Source: Jannaschia faecimaris (GTDB lineage: Bacteria > Pseudomonadota > Alphaproteobacteria > Rhodobacterales > Rhodobacteraceae). From it: 64,000 nucleotides of DNA. The first letter of the stretch is position 1. Every line of letters starts with the position of its first letter. Below the pieces are notes generated by a model. The model saw nothing but the letters and a program-made list of their open reading frames with translations. It was not told the DNA's origin and did no database searches. The translations under genes were made by a program, and so were the position numbers. Of the stretch, positions 27,035 to 39,654 are shown piece by piece. Location of the stretch: contig NZ_FNPX01000004.1 in the NCBI RefSeq assembly GCF_900107415.1, positions 62,001-126,000 of the forward strand, given 5' to 3'.

Positions 27035-28981
27035 CTATCTCTGATCGGGGGCCTTGGCCTCGGCCCCCAGGTCCGCCACAACGGTCTCGAGCGCAATCAC
27101 CCGCGTCGTCTTTTCGCCAAGGCGGCGAAGGGTGACGGTGCGGTCCTCCACTTCCTTGCGACCAATGGCGAGGATGACGGGGACCTTGGCCAATGAATGC
27201 TCGCGCACCTTGTAGTTGATCTTCTCGTTGCGGATGTCCGCCTCGGCTCGGATGCCGGCCTTGGTCAGTGCGGCAACGACCTCCTGCACGTAGTCATCAG
27301 CCTCGGAAACGATCGACGCGACAACAACCTGCCGCGGTGCCAGCCAGAAGGGCAGTTTGCCGGCGGAGTTCTCGATCAGGATGCCGATGAAACGCTCGAA
27401 GCTGCCGAGTGTTGCACGGTGGAGCATGTAGGGCCGGTGCTTGGCGCTGTCTTCGGCGATGTATGTCGCGCCCAGACGCTCGGGCAGGTTCGGATCGACC
27501 TGGAACGTACCACATTGCCAGACCCGTCCGATGGCATCGGTAAGATAGAAATCTAGCTTGGGGCCATAAAACGCCCCATCGCCCTCCTCGACCCGGTAGG
27601 CGTTGCCGGTCGATTTGATGGCCGCCTCCAGCGCCCCCTCAACGTGGTCCCAGCTCTCATCGCTGCCGACACGCTTCTCGGGGCGGGTGGCGAAGGCGAT
27701 GTCGAAACTTTCGAAGCCAAGATCGCGATAGGTTTCGGCCAGAAATTCGATGAAGCGCGCGCATTCCTCCTCGATCTGGTCCTCGGTACAGAAGATGTGG
27801 CCGTCGTCTTGCGTGAAGCCGCGCACGCGCATTATGCCATGCAGCGCGCCCGAAGGTTCGTACCGGGAGCAGGAACCGAACTCGGCCATGCGCAGCGGCA
27901 AGTCACGGTAGGATTTCAGGCCTTGGTTGAACACCTGCACGTGGCAGGGGCAGTTCATCGGCTTGAGCGCGTTTATCGCCTTTTCGCGGGCGTGTTCCTC
28001 GTCTACCTCGACGATGAACATGTGGTCCTGATACTTGTCCCAGTGGCCCGACGCTTCCCACAGCTTGCGGTCCACGACCTGCGGGGTATTCACCTCGACA
28101 TAGCCGCCGGCCCGCTGGCGACGGCGCATGTAGTCTTGCAGGGTGGTGTAGATCGTCCAGCCGTTGGGATGCCAGAACACCTGGCCCGGTGCCTCTTCCT
28201 GCATGTGGTAGAGGTCCATGTCCCGGCCCAGGCGACGATGATCGCGGGCCTCGGCCTCTTCGAGGAATTGCAGGTGCTTTTTCAGGTCTTCGCGGTTGCG
28301 AAAGGCGATGCCGTAGATGCGCTGAAGCTGGGGCCGCGTGTTGTCACCAAGCCAGTACGCCGAGGACACGCGCGTCAGCTTGAACGCGTCTGCCGGAACC
28401 TGGCCGGTATTTTGCAGGTGCGGTCCGCGGCACAGGTCTTGCCAGTCGCCGTGCCAATACATGCGGATCGGTTCATCACCCGGAATGCGGTCGAGCAATT
28501 CCACTTTGTAAGGCTCGTTCGTGTCGACATAGTGCTGACGTGCCTTGTCGCGCGGCCAGACTTCGGTGCGGACGGGGGCGCGGCTGTTGATGATTTTCTT
28601 CATCTCGGCTTCGATTGCGCCAAGGTCTTCAGGCGTGAACGGCTCCTCCCGGTCGAAATCATAGAACCATCCGAAGTCGCGTACCGGGCCGATGGTGACC
28701 TTCACGTCCGGCCAGATCGCCTGAACGGCCCGCGCCATGATGTGAGCAAGGTCGTGGCGGATCAACTCCAGCGCCGGTTCCTCGTCCTGCATGGTGTTGA
28801 TCGCGATCGAGGCGTCATCGTCGATGGGCCAGGCAAGATCCCAGTGTGCGCCATTGACGGTCGCAGATATCGCCTTCTTGGACAGCGACTTGGAGATGTC
28901 GGCGGCAACCTGACCGGGCGTGATGCCCGCATCCACGCTGCGCGAATTGCCATCAGGGAAGGTAAGGGTGATCTGGGACAT
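27035..28981 (-). CDS. thrS: Threonyl-tRNA synthetase
   Basis: 648 aa class II synthetase charging tRNA-Thr. The N-terminal TGS domain ([20 protein letters not shown]) is followed by an editing domain with HDLAH (HxxxH) and DLCRGPHL. The catalytic core has [12 protein letters not shown] (zinc Cys), [32 protein letters not shown] (motif 2) and [17 protein letters not shown] (motif 3). An anticodon-binding domain ends the protein. ATG 28981 has GGAGG upstream; the 701-aa reading is not needed. Confidence 0.96.
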   Translation of the reverse strand: MSQITLTFPDGNSRSVDAGITPGQVAADISKSLSKKAISATVNGAHWDLAWPIDDDASIAINTMQDEEPALELIRHDLAHIMARAVQAIWPDVKVTIGPVRDFGWFYDFDREEPFTPEDLGAIEAEMKKIINSRAPVRTEVWPRDKARQHYVDTNEPYKVELLDRIPGDEPIRMYWHGDWQDLCRGPHLQNTGQVPADAFKLTRVSSAYWLGDNTRPQLQRIYGIAFRNREDLKKHLQFLEEAEARDHRRLGRDMDLYHMQEEAPGQVFWHPNGWTIYTTLQDYMRRRQRAGGYVEVNTPQVVDRKLWEASGHWDKYQDHMFIVEVDEEHAREKAINALKPMNCPCHVQVFNQGLKSYRDLPLRMAEFGSCSRYEPSGALHGIMRVRGFTQDDGHIFCTEDQIEEECARFIEFLAETYRDLGFESFDIAFATRPEKRVGSDESWDHVEGALEAAIKSTGNAYRVEEGDGAFYGPKLDFYLTDAIGRVWQCGTFQVDPNLPERLGATYIAEDSAKHRPYMLHRATLGSFERFIGILIENSAGKLPFWLAPRQVVVASIVSEADDYVQEVVAALTKAGIRAEADIRNEKINYKVREHSLAKVPVILAIGRKEVEDRTVTLRRLGEKTTRVIALETVVADLGAEAKAPDQR

Positions 28982-30825
<1,844 letters not shown>

Positions 30826-30840
30826 CCGAGGACCGGCGCA

Positions 30841-32019
30841 ATGATGCCCGGCGCGCGTGTTCAGGCCGCGATCGAGGTGCTGGACCGGATACTTGCCGGT
30901 GACGCTGCAGAAAAGGCGCTGACCGTCTGGGCACGGGGCAGCCGGTTTGCGGGGTCCAAGGACCGCGCGGCCGTTCGTGATCACGTGTTTGATGCTCTGC
31001 GTATGCTTCGGTCCGGGTCCTGGGCCGGTGGCATATACGGGATGCCTGTTGAGTATGATGGGCGGTCGGTACTCGCCGGTGTCCTGTCGCTTCAAGGTGC
31101 TGATCTGGGGGTATTGTTTTCGGGGCAGGGCCACGCGCCCGCACCTCTCGATCCGTTGCCGGTGGCACCGGATGCCGCGCCTGATGCGGTCAATCTCGAT
31201 TGTCCGGACTGGCTTCTGCCTCTGCTGAGGCGCGATCTCGGTGGGGATGCCGACGTTGTCTTGCAGGCGCTTCGGACCCGCGCCCCGGTTTTCCTGCGGG
31301 TAAATGCTGCGCGGATATCGACAAGTGATTTGATCGCACGTTTGACATCGGAAGGTGTCGCTGTCGTGCCTGACGACACGGCCCCGACCGCCGTTCGCCT
31401 TGACGGAACGCCCCGCGGCCTGACGAATCTACCGTCCTTCCAAGAGGGTCTTTGGGAGTTGCAGGATGCGGGCTCGCAATCCTTGATCGCGCGCTTGCCC
31501 TCTACCAAGGGAATGCGCGTCCTGGACCTCTGTGCCGGTGGCGGCGGCAAGGCCTTGGCGCTGGCTGCGCGCGGGGACGTAACGGTTTTGGCGCATGATG
31601 CCGATCCGGCCCGGATGAGTGACATTCCTGTACGCGCCGAGCGGGCCGGCGTGAATATCAAACGACTTTCCGCGCCTGAAGATGACGCCCCGTTCGACGC
31701 GGTAATCGCAGACGTGCCATGTTCCGGAAGCGGAAGCTGGCGGCGTGCACCAGACGCCAAATGGCGGCTGACGCCGGAGCGGCTGGATGAATTGACGGCT
31801 TTGCAACGCGAAATCTTGCGCCGCGCTATCGCAATGGTGCGCCCCGGCGGTTGGGTCGCCTATATGACCTGTTCGATCCTGGCGCGCGAAAATGCGGAAC
31901 TGGTCGACGCCGTCCTGGCCGATACGGGGGGTCTTGAACTTGGCGATCGGTGGTCCTGTCTGCCGCAAGAGGGGAGGGGCGACGGTTTCCATCTTAGCGT
32001 GATCAATCGCCGGGTTTAG
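30841..32019 (+). CDS. RsmB/NOP2-type RNA cytosine-C5 methyltransferase
   Basis: 392 aa. An N-terminal NusB/RsmB-like helical part (RAAVRDHVFDALRMLRS) precedes a Rossmann methyltransferase domain: VLDLCAGGGGKALALAA (SAM site), VIADVPCSGSGSWRRAPD (motif IV with catalytic Cys) and AYMTCSILAREN (motif VI Cys nucleophile). It is slightly shorter than E. coli RsmB and lacks the full N-terminal domain, so the target cytosine in rRNA or tRNA is not certain. It probably shares an operon with guaB. Confidence 0.88.
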   Translation: MMPGARVQAAIEVLDRILAGDAAEKALTVWARGSRFAGSKDRAAVRDHVFDALRMLRSGSWAGGIYGMPVEYDGRSVLAGVLSLQGADLGVLFSGQGHAPAPLDPLPVAPDAAPDAVNLDCPDWLLPLLRRDLGGDADVVLQALRTRAPVFLRVNAARISTSDLIARLTSEGVAVVPDDTAPTAVRLDGTPRGLTNLPSFQEGLWELQDAGSQSLIARLPSTKGMRVLDLCAGGGGKALALAARGDVTVLAHDADPARMSDIPVRAERAGVNIKRLSAPEDDAPFDAVIADVPCSGSGSWRRAPDAKWRLTPERLDELTALQREILRRAIAMVRPGGWVAYMTCSILARENAELVDAVLADTGGLELGDRWSCLPQEGRGDGFHLSVINRRV

Positions 32020-32045
32020 CCGTCAACAGTTTTGTGCTTGGGTCG

Positions 32046-32061
32046 TTAAGGCGATCTTAAC
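32046..32061 (+). promoter_or_regulatory. CtrA-box candidate upstream of cckA
   Basis: TTAA-GGCGATC-TTAAC matches the TTAA-N7-TTAAC consensus exactly and lies 31 nt before the cckA ATG. The block CGTTAAGGCGAT recurs at 32077-32088 as part of TTAA-GGCGATT-ATAA, a half-matching second copy. Confidence 0.6.
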
Positions 32062-32092
32062 GTTTAAAGCTGATAGCGTTAAGGCGATTATA

Positions 32093-34945
32093 ATGCGATC
32101 GTCGCCTGCGGGTGGCTCCTCTGCGAAGGTGTGGGCGAAGGCTTTGGGCAACACGACACAAATCTTGCGGCGATTGCGATTGGGCTCTTTCGTATTGCTT
32201 TTTGCCTCCGTTCTTACGGCAAGCGCGTCGTTTTGGGTAGCCTCGCCAGATCCGGACCGTCTTTTGCTGACCATCGCTGCCAGTCTTGCGGTTCTTTTCG
32301 TTGTTGTTCAGGTAGCGGCCTTTTTCGCAGGTTGGACCGCCGAGCGTCGGGTGCGGGCGGTGATGGATTTTCTCGAAAATGATGGCGCACCGGGGTTCTG
32401 CACGTCTGAAGATGGGGTGATAATGTCGCAAAATTGCGCGGCAAGGGACCGGTTTGGCCCCCAGGAGGGGGCGACCATGACCCGCGCGTTGGAGCCGTTG
32501 TTCGCCAATCCGGATGCTGTCGTGCATCGAATGCATCTTGCTGCGGCGAAGACCGATGTGGTCGCGCGCGAAGAGGTCGTGACGCGGCGAGGGCACGTGC
32601 GAGTCGCCGTGCACAGGATGCCGGTTGGATATGTGTGGTGCCTTGAAGATCTGGTCGATCGACCAAAACGCACGGCAGATGGTATTGGTCTGCCAGTCTT
32701 CACGTTCGGGCCGACGGGTACAATTCTTTATATGAACGAAGTTCTGCGGGCGACGGTCGGCAGTCGCGTCAAGCGGCTACGGGACATGTTCGATGTGGTT
32801 CCACTCGAAAACGGGGGCTTGAACCGTCTGATCACACGGGACGGAGGTCAGCCCGTCCGTGTCGTCCTGTCGGAACCGGTGGACGGCCGGCAGGAGGTTT
32901 TTGTCCTGCCCGCCAACGAAAGAACCGACGATCACGTGGCGTTGGACACACTTCCCGTTGCGCTGCTGCGCCTTGACGCGGAAGGGACTGTGGTTTTCGC
33001 AAATCGGCTTGCGCGTGATCTTCTTCCCGCGATTGCGGCAGGTCACGAACGTCGCCTCGCCGCGTTGGTAGAGGGGTTGGGCCGAAGTGTTCGCGAGTGG
33101 GTGAGCGAGGCGGCCGCTGGGCGAGGCCTCTACCGCGCAGAGGTGGTTCGCGTGACTGGAGCGGAGGTCGAGACGTACCTCCAGATAACGCTTGGTCGTC
33201 CCGTCGGCGATGGTGACAACGAACTGCTTGCGGTAGTCAACGACGCGACCGAACTCAAGACGCTGGAAGCCCAGTTTGTTCAAAGCCAGAAGATGCAGGC
33301 GATCGGACAGTTGGCGGGCGGTGTTGCACACGATTTCAATAACTTGCTGACGGCCATATCCGGGCATTGCGACTTGCTGATGCTGCGCCATGGCGAGGGT
33401 GATGAGGATTATGCCGACTTGACCCAGATCACCCAGAACGCCAATCGGGCAGCCGCGTTGGTCGGTCAGCTTCTTGCGTTCTCGCGCAAGCAGACCCTCG
33501 AGATGCAGCCGATCGATTTGCGCGACACGCTTGGAGATCTCGCGCATCTACTCAACCGACTTGTCGGCGAACGCGTGGTCCTCCGTTTAGAGCATGATCC
33601 GGCCCTGATCCCGATCCGCGGGGACCGCCGGCAGCTTGAACAGGTCCTGATGAATCTTGTGGTCAATGCGCGCGATGCCATGCCGGGCGGCGGCGAGATA
33701 TTGGTCTCTACGGAATGCCGCTATCTTGACCGTCCCATGACCCGCGACCGCGTGTCCGTGCCAAGCGGACAATACGTTGTCGTCGTTGTGACCGATGAGG
33801 GGCAGGGCATTTCGCCTGACAACTTGGGCCGTATCTTTGAGCCGTTCTTTACGACGAAGCGACCGGGCGAGGGAACGGGCTTGGGTCTCAGTATGGCATA
33901 CGGGATCGTCAAGCAGTCGGGCGGCTACATCTTCGCGGACAGCGTTCCAGGCGAAGGGACGCGATTTAGCCTGTTTTTCCCCGCGCTTACAGGGGAAGAA
34001 TCTCAAGCGTTCAAGCTTCTCTCTGCGCGTACATCCAATGATGCGCAAAGCGCTCTTACGTTGCCGCTTCATAATCGCCATGCCCGTTCTGGCCGGCACG
34101 TCAGGCCCGGCGTGCCGATCCCCATCGACCCGACGCAAGCGCCACCCTCTGGCGCACCTCCGATGCATGCATTGGCCGATGAACCTGCGTCGGACACCCG
34201 GAATGAGACTGTTGACCAAACTTATCAAACCGCCGCCTCAGGAGAGATAGACAAGAGTCTTTCAGAGATCGCTCCGACGACACAGTTCGAAGGTGTTGAG
34301 CCTACCGCAAATGCGCATCAGACATCGCCATCGCGGCATGACGACGATCATAGCCCTTTGACGGAAATGCATGGTGAAATCTTGGGACAGCACAAGGACG
34401 ATGATAGGGAGGTCCCGGATGCTCATTCGCGGGAAAACCTGACCGACTCGCTGGGGCCGCGTGTGCCAGACCTGAATAAACAGCGTGAGCGAATATTGGG
34501 AGCCGGGGACGTATTAACAACGGGGCAGAACAACCTTATGGATGCCGCTGCTGAGATTAAACCGAAGACTCCCTTGCCGGAACGGCCTATCGTATTGCTG
34601 GTGGAGGATGAGGCTCCGGTGCGCGCTTTCGCATCACGAGCGCTTCGACTGCGTGGCTATGATGTCCGAGAGGCGGAAAGTGCCGAGGCGGCTCTCGAAC
34701 AACTCGAGGATATGTCCCTGAATGTCGATCTGTTTGTGACCGACGTGATGATGCCTGGCCTAGATGGCCCCACTTGGGTCCGTGAAGCGATGAAACAGCG
34801 ACCTGACGTGCGGACGATCTTTATTTCCGGTTACACGCAGGATGCGCTCTCGGAAACGAGTGTCCCGGTCCCGAACTCAGTGTTTTTGCCGAAACCGTTC
34901 TCGCTCGCAGATCTTACCCGGACCGTGGAACGGGCGCTGGCTTGA
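32093..34945 (+). CDS. cckA: Hybrid histidine kinase CckA with an unusually long linker
   Basis: 950 aa. Cell-cycle/motility phosphorelay kinase acting through ChpT on CtrA. Two transmembrane segments lie within residues 30-85, then PAS-like regions. The HisKA domain has the phosphorylated His413 (LAGGVAHDFNNLLTAISGH). The ATPase core has VNARDAMPGG, DEGQGI and GTGLGLSMAYGIVKQSGG. Residues about 635-830 are a low-complexity, Pro/Asp/Ser/Thr-rich linker. The receiver domain (PIVLLVEDEAPVRAF) follows, with phosphoacceptor Asp884 in VTDVMMPGLDG and Lys in FLPKPF. Typical homologues are, from memory, about 150-200 residues shorter. Confidence 0.93.
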   Translation: MRSSPAGGSSAKVWAKALGNTTQILRRLRLGSFVLLFASVLTASASFWVASPDPDRLLLTIAASLAVLFVVVQVAAFFAGWTAERRVRAVMDFLENDGAPGFCTSEDGVIMSQNCAARDRFGPQEGATMTRALEPLFANPDAVVHRMHLAAAKTDVVAREEVVTRRGHVRVAVHRMPVGYVWCLEDLVDRPKRTADGIGLPVFTFGPTGTILYMNEVLRATVGSRVKRLRDMFDVVPLENGGLNRLITRDGGQPVRVVLSEPVDGRQEVFVLPANERTDDHVALDTLPVALLRLDAEGTVVFANRLARDLLPAIAAGHERRLAALVEGLGRSVREWVSEAAAGRGLYRAEVVRVTGAEVETYLQITLGRPVGDGDNELLAVVNDATELKTLEAQFVQSQKMQAIGQLAGGVAHDFNNLLTAISGHCDLLMLRHGEGDEDYADLTQITQNANRAAALVGQLLAFSRKQTLEMQPIDLRDTLGDLAHLLNRLVGERVVLRLEHDPALIPIRGDRRQLEQVLMNLVVNARDAMPGGGEILVSTECRYLDRPMTRDRVSVPSGQYVVVVVTDEGQGISPDNLGRIFEPFFTTKRPGEGTGLGLSMAYGIVKQSGGYIFADSVPGEGTRFSLFFPALTGEESQAFKLLSARTSNDAQSALTLPLHNRHARSGRHVRPGVPIPIDPTQAPPSGAPPMHALADEPASDTRNETVDQTYQTAASGEIDKSLSEIAPTTQFEGVEPTANAHQTSPSRHDDDHSPLTEMHGEILGQHKDDDREVPDAHSRENLTDSLGPRVPDLNKQRERILGAGDVLTTGQNNLMDAAAEIKPKTPLPERPIVLLVEDEAPVRAFASRALRLRGYDVREAESAEAALEQLEDMSLNVDLFVTDVMMPGLDGPTWVREAMKQRPDVRTIFISGYTQDALSETSVPVPNSVFLPKPFSLADLTRTVERALA

Positions 34946-34947
34946 TA

Positions 34948-35544
34948 TCAGCGGGACGACACCTTCCGCAGGCTGTCCCAAAGTTCAAAATCTGCTTTGT
35001 ATTCTACCTTAAACGTCGCAAGTGTCGACGCAGACAATGCGATGCTGCCGCGCGGTGATACGTTCGTCGGCTGCGTTTCGATTGTTCGGCCCAGTCGGTC
35101 CCCCAGAAAGCCGAGCAGGCCTTTTTGGTCACCGTAGGCAAACAGATGATCGACGCCTCCTTCCAGAAAGTTGGCCTGTGATCCAACCTTTGCAAAGGGC
35201 GGCGGCGAATGGGATAGATATGCTTCAACGAAGGCATCAAAAGTGATCCCCGCGGTCGAATTCGGCTGCCCATTCAGCGCATCGCGGCTTCGGTATCTGT
35301 ACCAGCTACCCAGCCAATCAACAGGTTCCCGCATGGTGGCCACAAGTTCCAGGGGACGCCTTCCATTCTGTTCAAAGAACCCGGAAAGGTCCCGCCGGAA
35401 TTTCCGAACGTTGCAATGCTTGAGGCCCGGCGGGTTGAGGACCGCAGCGTCAGCGTCCGGCGCAAGGGCCAGCTCCAGTGCAGTTGTGCCTGTTTTGGGC
35501 ACGGCCAGGAGCGCCAATCGCGCCTTCCAGAATATCAACATCAT
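34948..35544 (-). CDS. Sulfotransferase-like protein
   Basis: 198 aa. ALLAVPKTGTTALELAL is the PAPS 5'-phosphosulfate loop, and TMREPVDWLGSWYRYRSR the 3'-phosphate motif. The rest is helical with no recognised substrate domain. It is a relative of the gene at 8356. It ends two bases from the cckA stop on the opposite strand. Substrate unknown. Confidence 0.75.
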   Translation of the reverse strand: MMLIFWKARLALLAVPKTGTTALELALAPDADAAVLNPPGLKHCNVRKFRRDLSGFFEQNGRRPLELVATMREPVDWLGSWYRYRSRDALNGQPNSTAGITFDAFVEAYLSHSPPPFAKVGSQANFLEGGVDHLFAYGDQKGLLGFLGDRLGRTIETQPTNVSPRGSIALSASTLATFKVEYKADFELWDSLRKVSSR

Positions 35545-35630
35545 TGCCCTGCCTGTTGGTGCCGCGTTACGTCAACGCTTTGCTAACCATTTCGCATCAA
35601 GATCGTGCCAAGTCCAAGGGGCTTGCAAAT

Positions 35631-35645
35631 GTTCCAATTTTGTTC
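35631..35645 (+). promoter_or_regulatory. LexA (SOS) box upstream of recA
   Basis: GTTC-CAATTTT-GTTC is an exact GTTC-N7-GTTC, the alphaproteobacterial LexA operator, 79 nt before the recA start. Downstream are the direct repeat GAACAATA at 35660-35667 and 35671-35678, and a leader hairpin TGCCGC-TTCT-GCGGCA (35686-35701). Confidence 0.85.
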
Positions 35646-35723
35646 CAACCCTTAACAAAGAACAATACATGAACAATAACGCGATTGCCGCTTCTGCGGC
35701 AGCATGTAACAAGGTTGAAAATC

Positions 35724-36794
35724 ATGGCAACGGCGAACCTACTCGACATGGCTGATAAACGCAGTGCGGAAAAGCAGAAGGCTCTCGACAGCGCTTTGGC
35801 GCAGATCGAACGTCAATTCGGCAAGGGCTCCATCATGAAGCTCGGCGGGCAGAATCAAATGCCCGATATCGAGGCGACCTCGACGGGGTCTTTGGGACTG
35901 GATATCGCGCTTGGCATCGGTGGTCTGCCGAAGGGACGTGTGATCGAGATCTACGGCCCGGAATCTTCGGGCAAGACGACGTTGACGCTTCACACGATCG
36001 CCGAAGAGCAAAAATCCGGGGGCGTCTGCGCGTTCGTTGACGCGGAGCATGCGCTTGACCCGCAATATGCGAAGAAACTTGGCGTCAACCTTGATGAGCT
36101 CCTTATCTCTCAGCCCGATACCGGCGAGCAGGCATTGGAGATCGTTGACACCCTCGTGCGATCAGGTGCGGTAAGCATGGTGGTCGTCGATTCGGTTGCG
36201 GCCTTGACGCCGCGTTCCGAATTGGAGGGCGACATGGGCGACAGCTCGGTCGGGGTCCATGCGCGCCTTATGAGCCAAGCCATGCGCAAGCTGACGAGTT
36301 CGATCAGTCGCTCGAAGTGCATGGTTATTTTCATCAACCAGATTCGGATGAAGATCGGCGTGATGTTCGGCTCACCTGAGACGACGACGGGTGGCAATGC
36401 CTTGAAGTTCTACGCTTCTGTTCGTCTGGACATCCGGCGCATCGGTTCCGTGAAGGATCGTGACGAGATCGTTGGTAACCTCACCAAGGTCAAGATTGTG
36501 AAAAACAAGGTGGCCCCCCCGTTCAAGACCGTCGAGTTTGATATCGTCTACGGCGAAGGCATCTCGAAGACGGGTGAGTTGCTCGATCTCGGGGTTAAGG
36601 CTGGTGTCGTGGATAAATCCGGGGCCTGGTACAGCTATGGCGACGAGCGCATTGGGCAGGGCCGGGAGAATTCAAAGCAATTTCTCAAGGACAACCCAAG
36701 CGTCGCCAATTCAATCGAAGACAAGATCCGGGCCGCACATGGGTTGGATTTCGAAATGACCGACGATGACAAGGGCGACGTACTCGAGGAATGA
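35724..36794 (+). CDS. recA: Recombinase A
   Basis: 356 aa. ATP-dependent strand exchange and LexA co-protease. The N-terminal helix ([20 protein letters not shown]), Walker [31 protein letters not shown] (loop L1 side), [26 protein letters not shown] (L2) and an acidic C-terminus are all present. ATG 35724 ([14 protein letters not shown]) is preferred over the ATG at 35748 and the 35685 extension. SOS control is indicated by the box 79 nt upstream. Confidence 0.96.
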   Translation: MATANLLDMADKRSAEKQKALDSALAQIERQFGKGSIMKLGGQNQMPDIEATSTGSLGLDIALGIGGLPKGRVIEIYGPESSGKTTLTLHTIAEEQKSGGVCAFVDAEHALDPQYAKKLGVNLDELLISQPDTGEQALEIVDTLVRSGAVSMVVVDSVAALTPRSELEGDMGDSSVGVHARLMSQAMRKLTSSISRSKCMVIFINQIRMKIGVMFGSPETTTGGNALKFYASVRLDIRRIGSVKDRDEIVGNLTKVKIVKNKVAPPFKTVEFDIVYGEGISKTGELLDLGVKAGVVDKSGAWYSYGDERIGQGRENSKQFLKDNPSVANSIEDKIRAAHGLDFEMTDDDKGDVLEE

Positions 36795-36848
36795 CCTTCT
36801 AGTCAGGCGACCGAGACGCTGGAGCTTAAGTGTATTTAAGATCAAAGA

Positions 36849-36871
36849 GGGGCTGTCCTGCGGATGGCCCC
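36849..36871 (+). terminator. Candidate terminator between recA and alaS
   Basis: GGGGC-T-GTCC (36849-36858), loop TGC, GGAT-G-GCCCC (36862-36871), ten pairs including wobbles, followed by CCTTT. It is preceded by a small CTTAA/TTAAG repeat (36824-36840). Confidence 0.5.
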
Positions 36872-36957
36872 CTTTGCGCGAGTGGGTGCGCCGAGATTGG
36901 CTTGTCGCCACCGACCGGCATCGGTAGGACGTGATCAGCCCCGTGAGGAGTATAAAG

Positions 36958-39606
36958 ATGGCCAGTCTGAACGATATTCGAAGCACTTTTCTGGACTATT
37001 TTGGACAGAACGGACATGCGATCGTCGAAAGCTCGCCTTTGGTGCCGCGCAACGATCCGACGCTGATGTTCGTCAATTCGGGCATGGTGCAGTTCAAGAA
37101 CGTCTTTACCGGTGTCGAGACCCGCGACTACGTGCGTGCCACGAGCAGCCAGAAGTGTGTTCGTGCGGGCGGTAAGCACAATGATCTCGATAATGTCGGT
37201 TATACCGCACGCCACCATACCTTCTTCGAAATGCTGGGAAATTTCAGCTTCGGTGACTATTTCAAGGAGGACGCGATCCCCTTGGCGTGGGAGCTGTTGA
37301 CCAAGCACTTCGGGATCGACCCGAAGCGACTGCTCGTGACGGTATATCACACCGATAATGAGGCGGCGGCGATCTGGAAGAAGGTGGCGGGCCTGCCGGA
37401 CGAGAGAATTATCCGCATTGCGACCGACGACAACTTCTGGCGGATGGGCCCGACCGGCCCTTGCGGCCCTTGCACCGAAATCTTCTATGATCACGGCGAT
37501 CATATCCCCGGCGGTCCTCCGGGAAGCCCCGATGAGGATGGGGACCGGTTCATCGAAATCTGGAATATCGTCTTCATGCAGAACGAGCAGTTCGAGGATG
37601 GCACGATGCGGCCCCTCGATCAGCAGTCGATCGACACTGGTATGGGGTTGGAGCGGATTGGTGCGCTGCTTCAGGGAAAGCATGACAATTACGACACCGA
37701 TTTGATGCGCAGCTTGATCGAGGCATCGGCCAACGCGACTTCTACGGACCCGGATGGGGCGAACAATGTGCATCACCGCGTGATCGCGGACCACCTGCGC
37801 TCGACGTCGTTTCTTATCGCGGATGGCGTGATGCCGTCGAACGAAGGGCGCGGCTATGTGCTGCGTCGGATCATGCGGCGCGCTATGCGCCATGCCCATC
37901 AGGCTGGCGCGAAGGATCCGCTGATGCACCGTCTGGTCCCCGCGCTTCTTGGGCAGATGGGGCAGCATTACCCCGAACTTGGTCGAGCGCAGTCCATGAT
38001 CGAGGAGACGTTGCGCGGTGAGGAGGAGCGATTCCGAATGACGCTGGACCGCGGTCTTCGGCTTTTGGAAGACGAAACGGCGACGCTGCCGCAGGGGGGC
38101 ATCCTGGGCGGAAGTGCGGCGTTCAAACTCTATGATACCTACGGGTTCCCTCTCGACCTGACGCAGGACGCGCTGCGCGAAAAGGGGCTCGCAGTCGATA
38201 TCGAAGGATTCGACGCGGCCATGTCGGAACAGAAAGCTCGCGCGCGCGCCGCTTGGTCCGGTTCAGGCGAACAGGCAGACGCAGCGATCTGGTTCGATCT
38301 TGCCGAAGCCCATGGACCGACCGAATTCCTAGGTTACGACACGGAGAAGGCCGAAGGTCAGGTTCTGGCCCTCGTCTCGGACGGGGCCGAGGTTGATGTG
38401 GCCAAGGCGGGCGATACCATTGCCGTCGTCGTGAACCAGACACCATTTTACGCGGAATCGGGCGGACAGGTCGGCGATACGGGCACTATCATAACCGAGG
38501 CCGGTCGCGCGATCGTCACGGACACGCGCAAATCCGCAGGCGTTTTCATGCATATCGCCAAAGTCCAGGACGGCGAAATCGCCGCCGGTCAGGCTGCCGC
38601 GCTTTGCGTGGACACGGATCGCCGTGGTGCAATCCGGGCGAACCATTCCGCTACCCACCTTCTGCATGAGGCGTTGCGCGGGGCTTTGGGCGATCATGTC
38701 GCGCAGCGTGGATCGCTGAACGCTGCTGACCGGCTTCGGTTTGATTTCAGCCACGGCCACGCGGTCACGCCGGATCAGCTGGCGCAAGTTGAGGCGGAGG
38801 TAAACGCTTACATCCGGCAGAATTCGCCGGTCTCTACCCGGATAATGGAGCCTGATGCTGCGCGCGAGTTGGGGGCACAGGCCCTGTTTGGCGAGAAGTA
38901 CGGCGATGAGGTACGCGTCGTATCGATGGGATTTGACGAAGGGTCGGGGAAGGGATCGGATAGAAAAACCTACTCAATCGAACTTTGTGGCGGCACACAT
39001 GTCCGCAACACCGGCGAAATCGGGGCGTTTGTGATATTGGGCGACCAAGCTAGCAGCGCAGGTGTGCGCCGGATCGAGGCGCTGACGGGGCAGGCTGCGC
39101 TGGATCATTTACAGGCGCAGGACCGGCGGGTCATGGAATTAGCCAGCCTGTTCAAGGCGCAACCCCACGAAGTGCCCGACCGGGTCAAGGGCTTGATGGA
39201 CGATCGCAGGAAGATGCAGGCCGAGATCGCCCAGCTGCGTCGCGAACTTGCCATTGGGGCAGGGTCAAAGCCTGAGGAAATTAATGGCTTAAGCGCCGTT
39301 CTTCAGGTTGTTTCCGGCGTCTCGGGCAAGGATCTGGGGCCAATGATCGACGAACAGAAGGCTGCCATCGGTTCGGGCGTGATTGTTCTCATCGCTGATA
39401 CGGGTACAAAGCCGGCAGTCGCAGCAGGCGTGACGAAGGATCTGACCGACAGGGTGTCTGCGGTCGATCTTGTGAAGGCAGCGGTCGAGGCTCTGGGCGG
39501 GCGGGGGGGCGGCGGTCGTCCCGAAATGGCGCAAGGGGGCGGGGCTGATATCGGTCAGGCCGACGCAGCGTTCGATGCCGTGAAAGCCGTCTTGACAGGC
39601 GCATGA
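36958..39606 (+). CDS. alaS: Alanyl-tRNA synthetase
   Basis: 882 aa class II synthetase. Aminoacylation domain: [61 protein letters not shown]. The editing domain has [13 protein letters not shown] and [12 protein letters not shown] with the zinc Cys/His set. A coiled-coil and glycine-rich C-terminal part ([16 protein letters not shown]) mediates oligomerisation. GAGGAG lies 8 nt before ATG 36958; the 36931 ATG lacks this. Confidence 0.96.
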   Translation: MASLNDIRSTFLDYFGQNGHAIVESSPLVPRNDPTLMFVNSGMVQFKNVFTGVETRDYVRATSSQKCVRAGGKHNDLDNVGYTARHHTFFEMLGNFSFGDYFKEDAIPLAWELLTKHFGIDPKRLLVTVYHTDNEAAAIWKKVAGLPDERIIRIATDDNFWRMGPTGPCGPCTEIFYDHGDHIPGGPPGSPDEDGDRFIEIWNIVFMQNEQFEDGTMRPLDQQSIDTGMGLERIGALLQGKHDNYDTDLMRSLIEASANATSTDPDGANNVHHRVIADHLRSTSFLIADGVMPSNEGRGYVLRRIMRRAMRHAHQAGAKDPLMHRLVPALLGQMGQHYPELGRAQSMIEETLRGEEERFRMTLDRGLRLLEDETATLPQGGILGGSAAFKLYDTYGFPLDLTQDALREKGLAVDIEGFDAAMSEQKARARAAWSGSGEQADAAIWFDLAEAHGPTEFLGYDTEKAEGQVLALVSDGAEVDVAKAGDTIAVVVNQTPFYAESGGQVGDTGTIITEAGRAIVTDTRKSAGVFMHIAKVQDGEIAAGQAAALCVDTDRRGAIRANHSATHLLHEALRGALGDHVAQRGSLNAADRLRFDFSHGHAVTPDQLAQVEAEVNAYIRQNSPVSTRIMEPDAARELGAQALFGEKYGDEVRVVSMGFDEGSGKGSDRKTYSIELCGGTHVRNTGEIGAFVILGDQASSAGVRRIEALTGQAALDHLQAQDRRVMELASLFKAQPHEVPDRVKGLMDDRRKMQAEIAQLRRELAIGAGSKPEEINGLSAVLQVVSGVSGKDLGPMIDEQKAAIGSGVIVLIADTGTKPAVAAGVTKDLTDRVSAVDLVKAAVEALGGRGGGGRPEMAQGGGADIGQADAAFDAVKAVLTGA

Positions 39607-39654
39607 TCGCGCGGCCCGATCCGGTTATATTCGCCGGATCGGAGAAGCCGCCGT

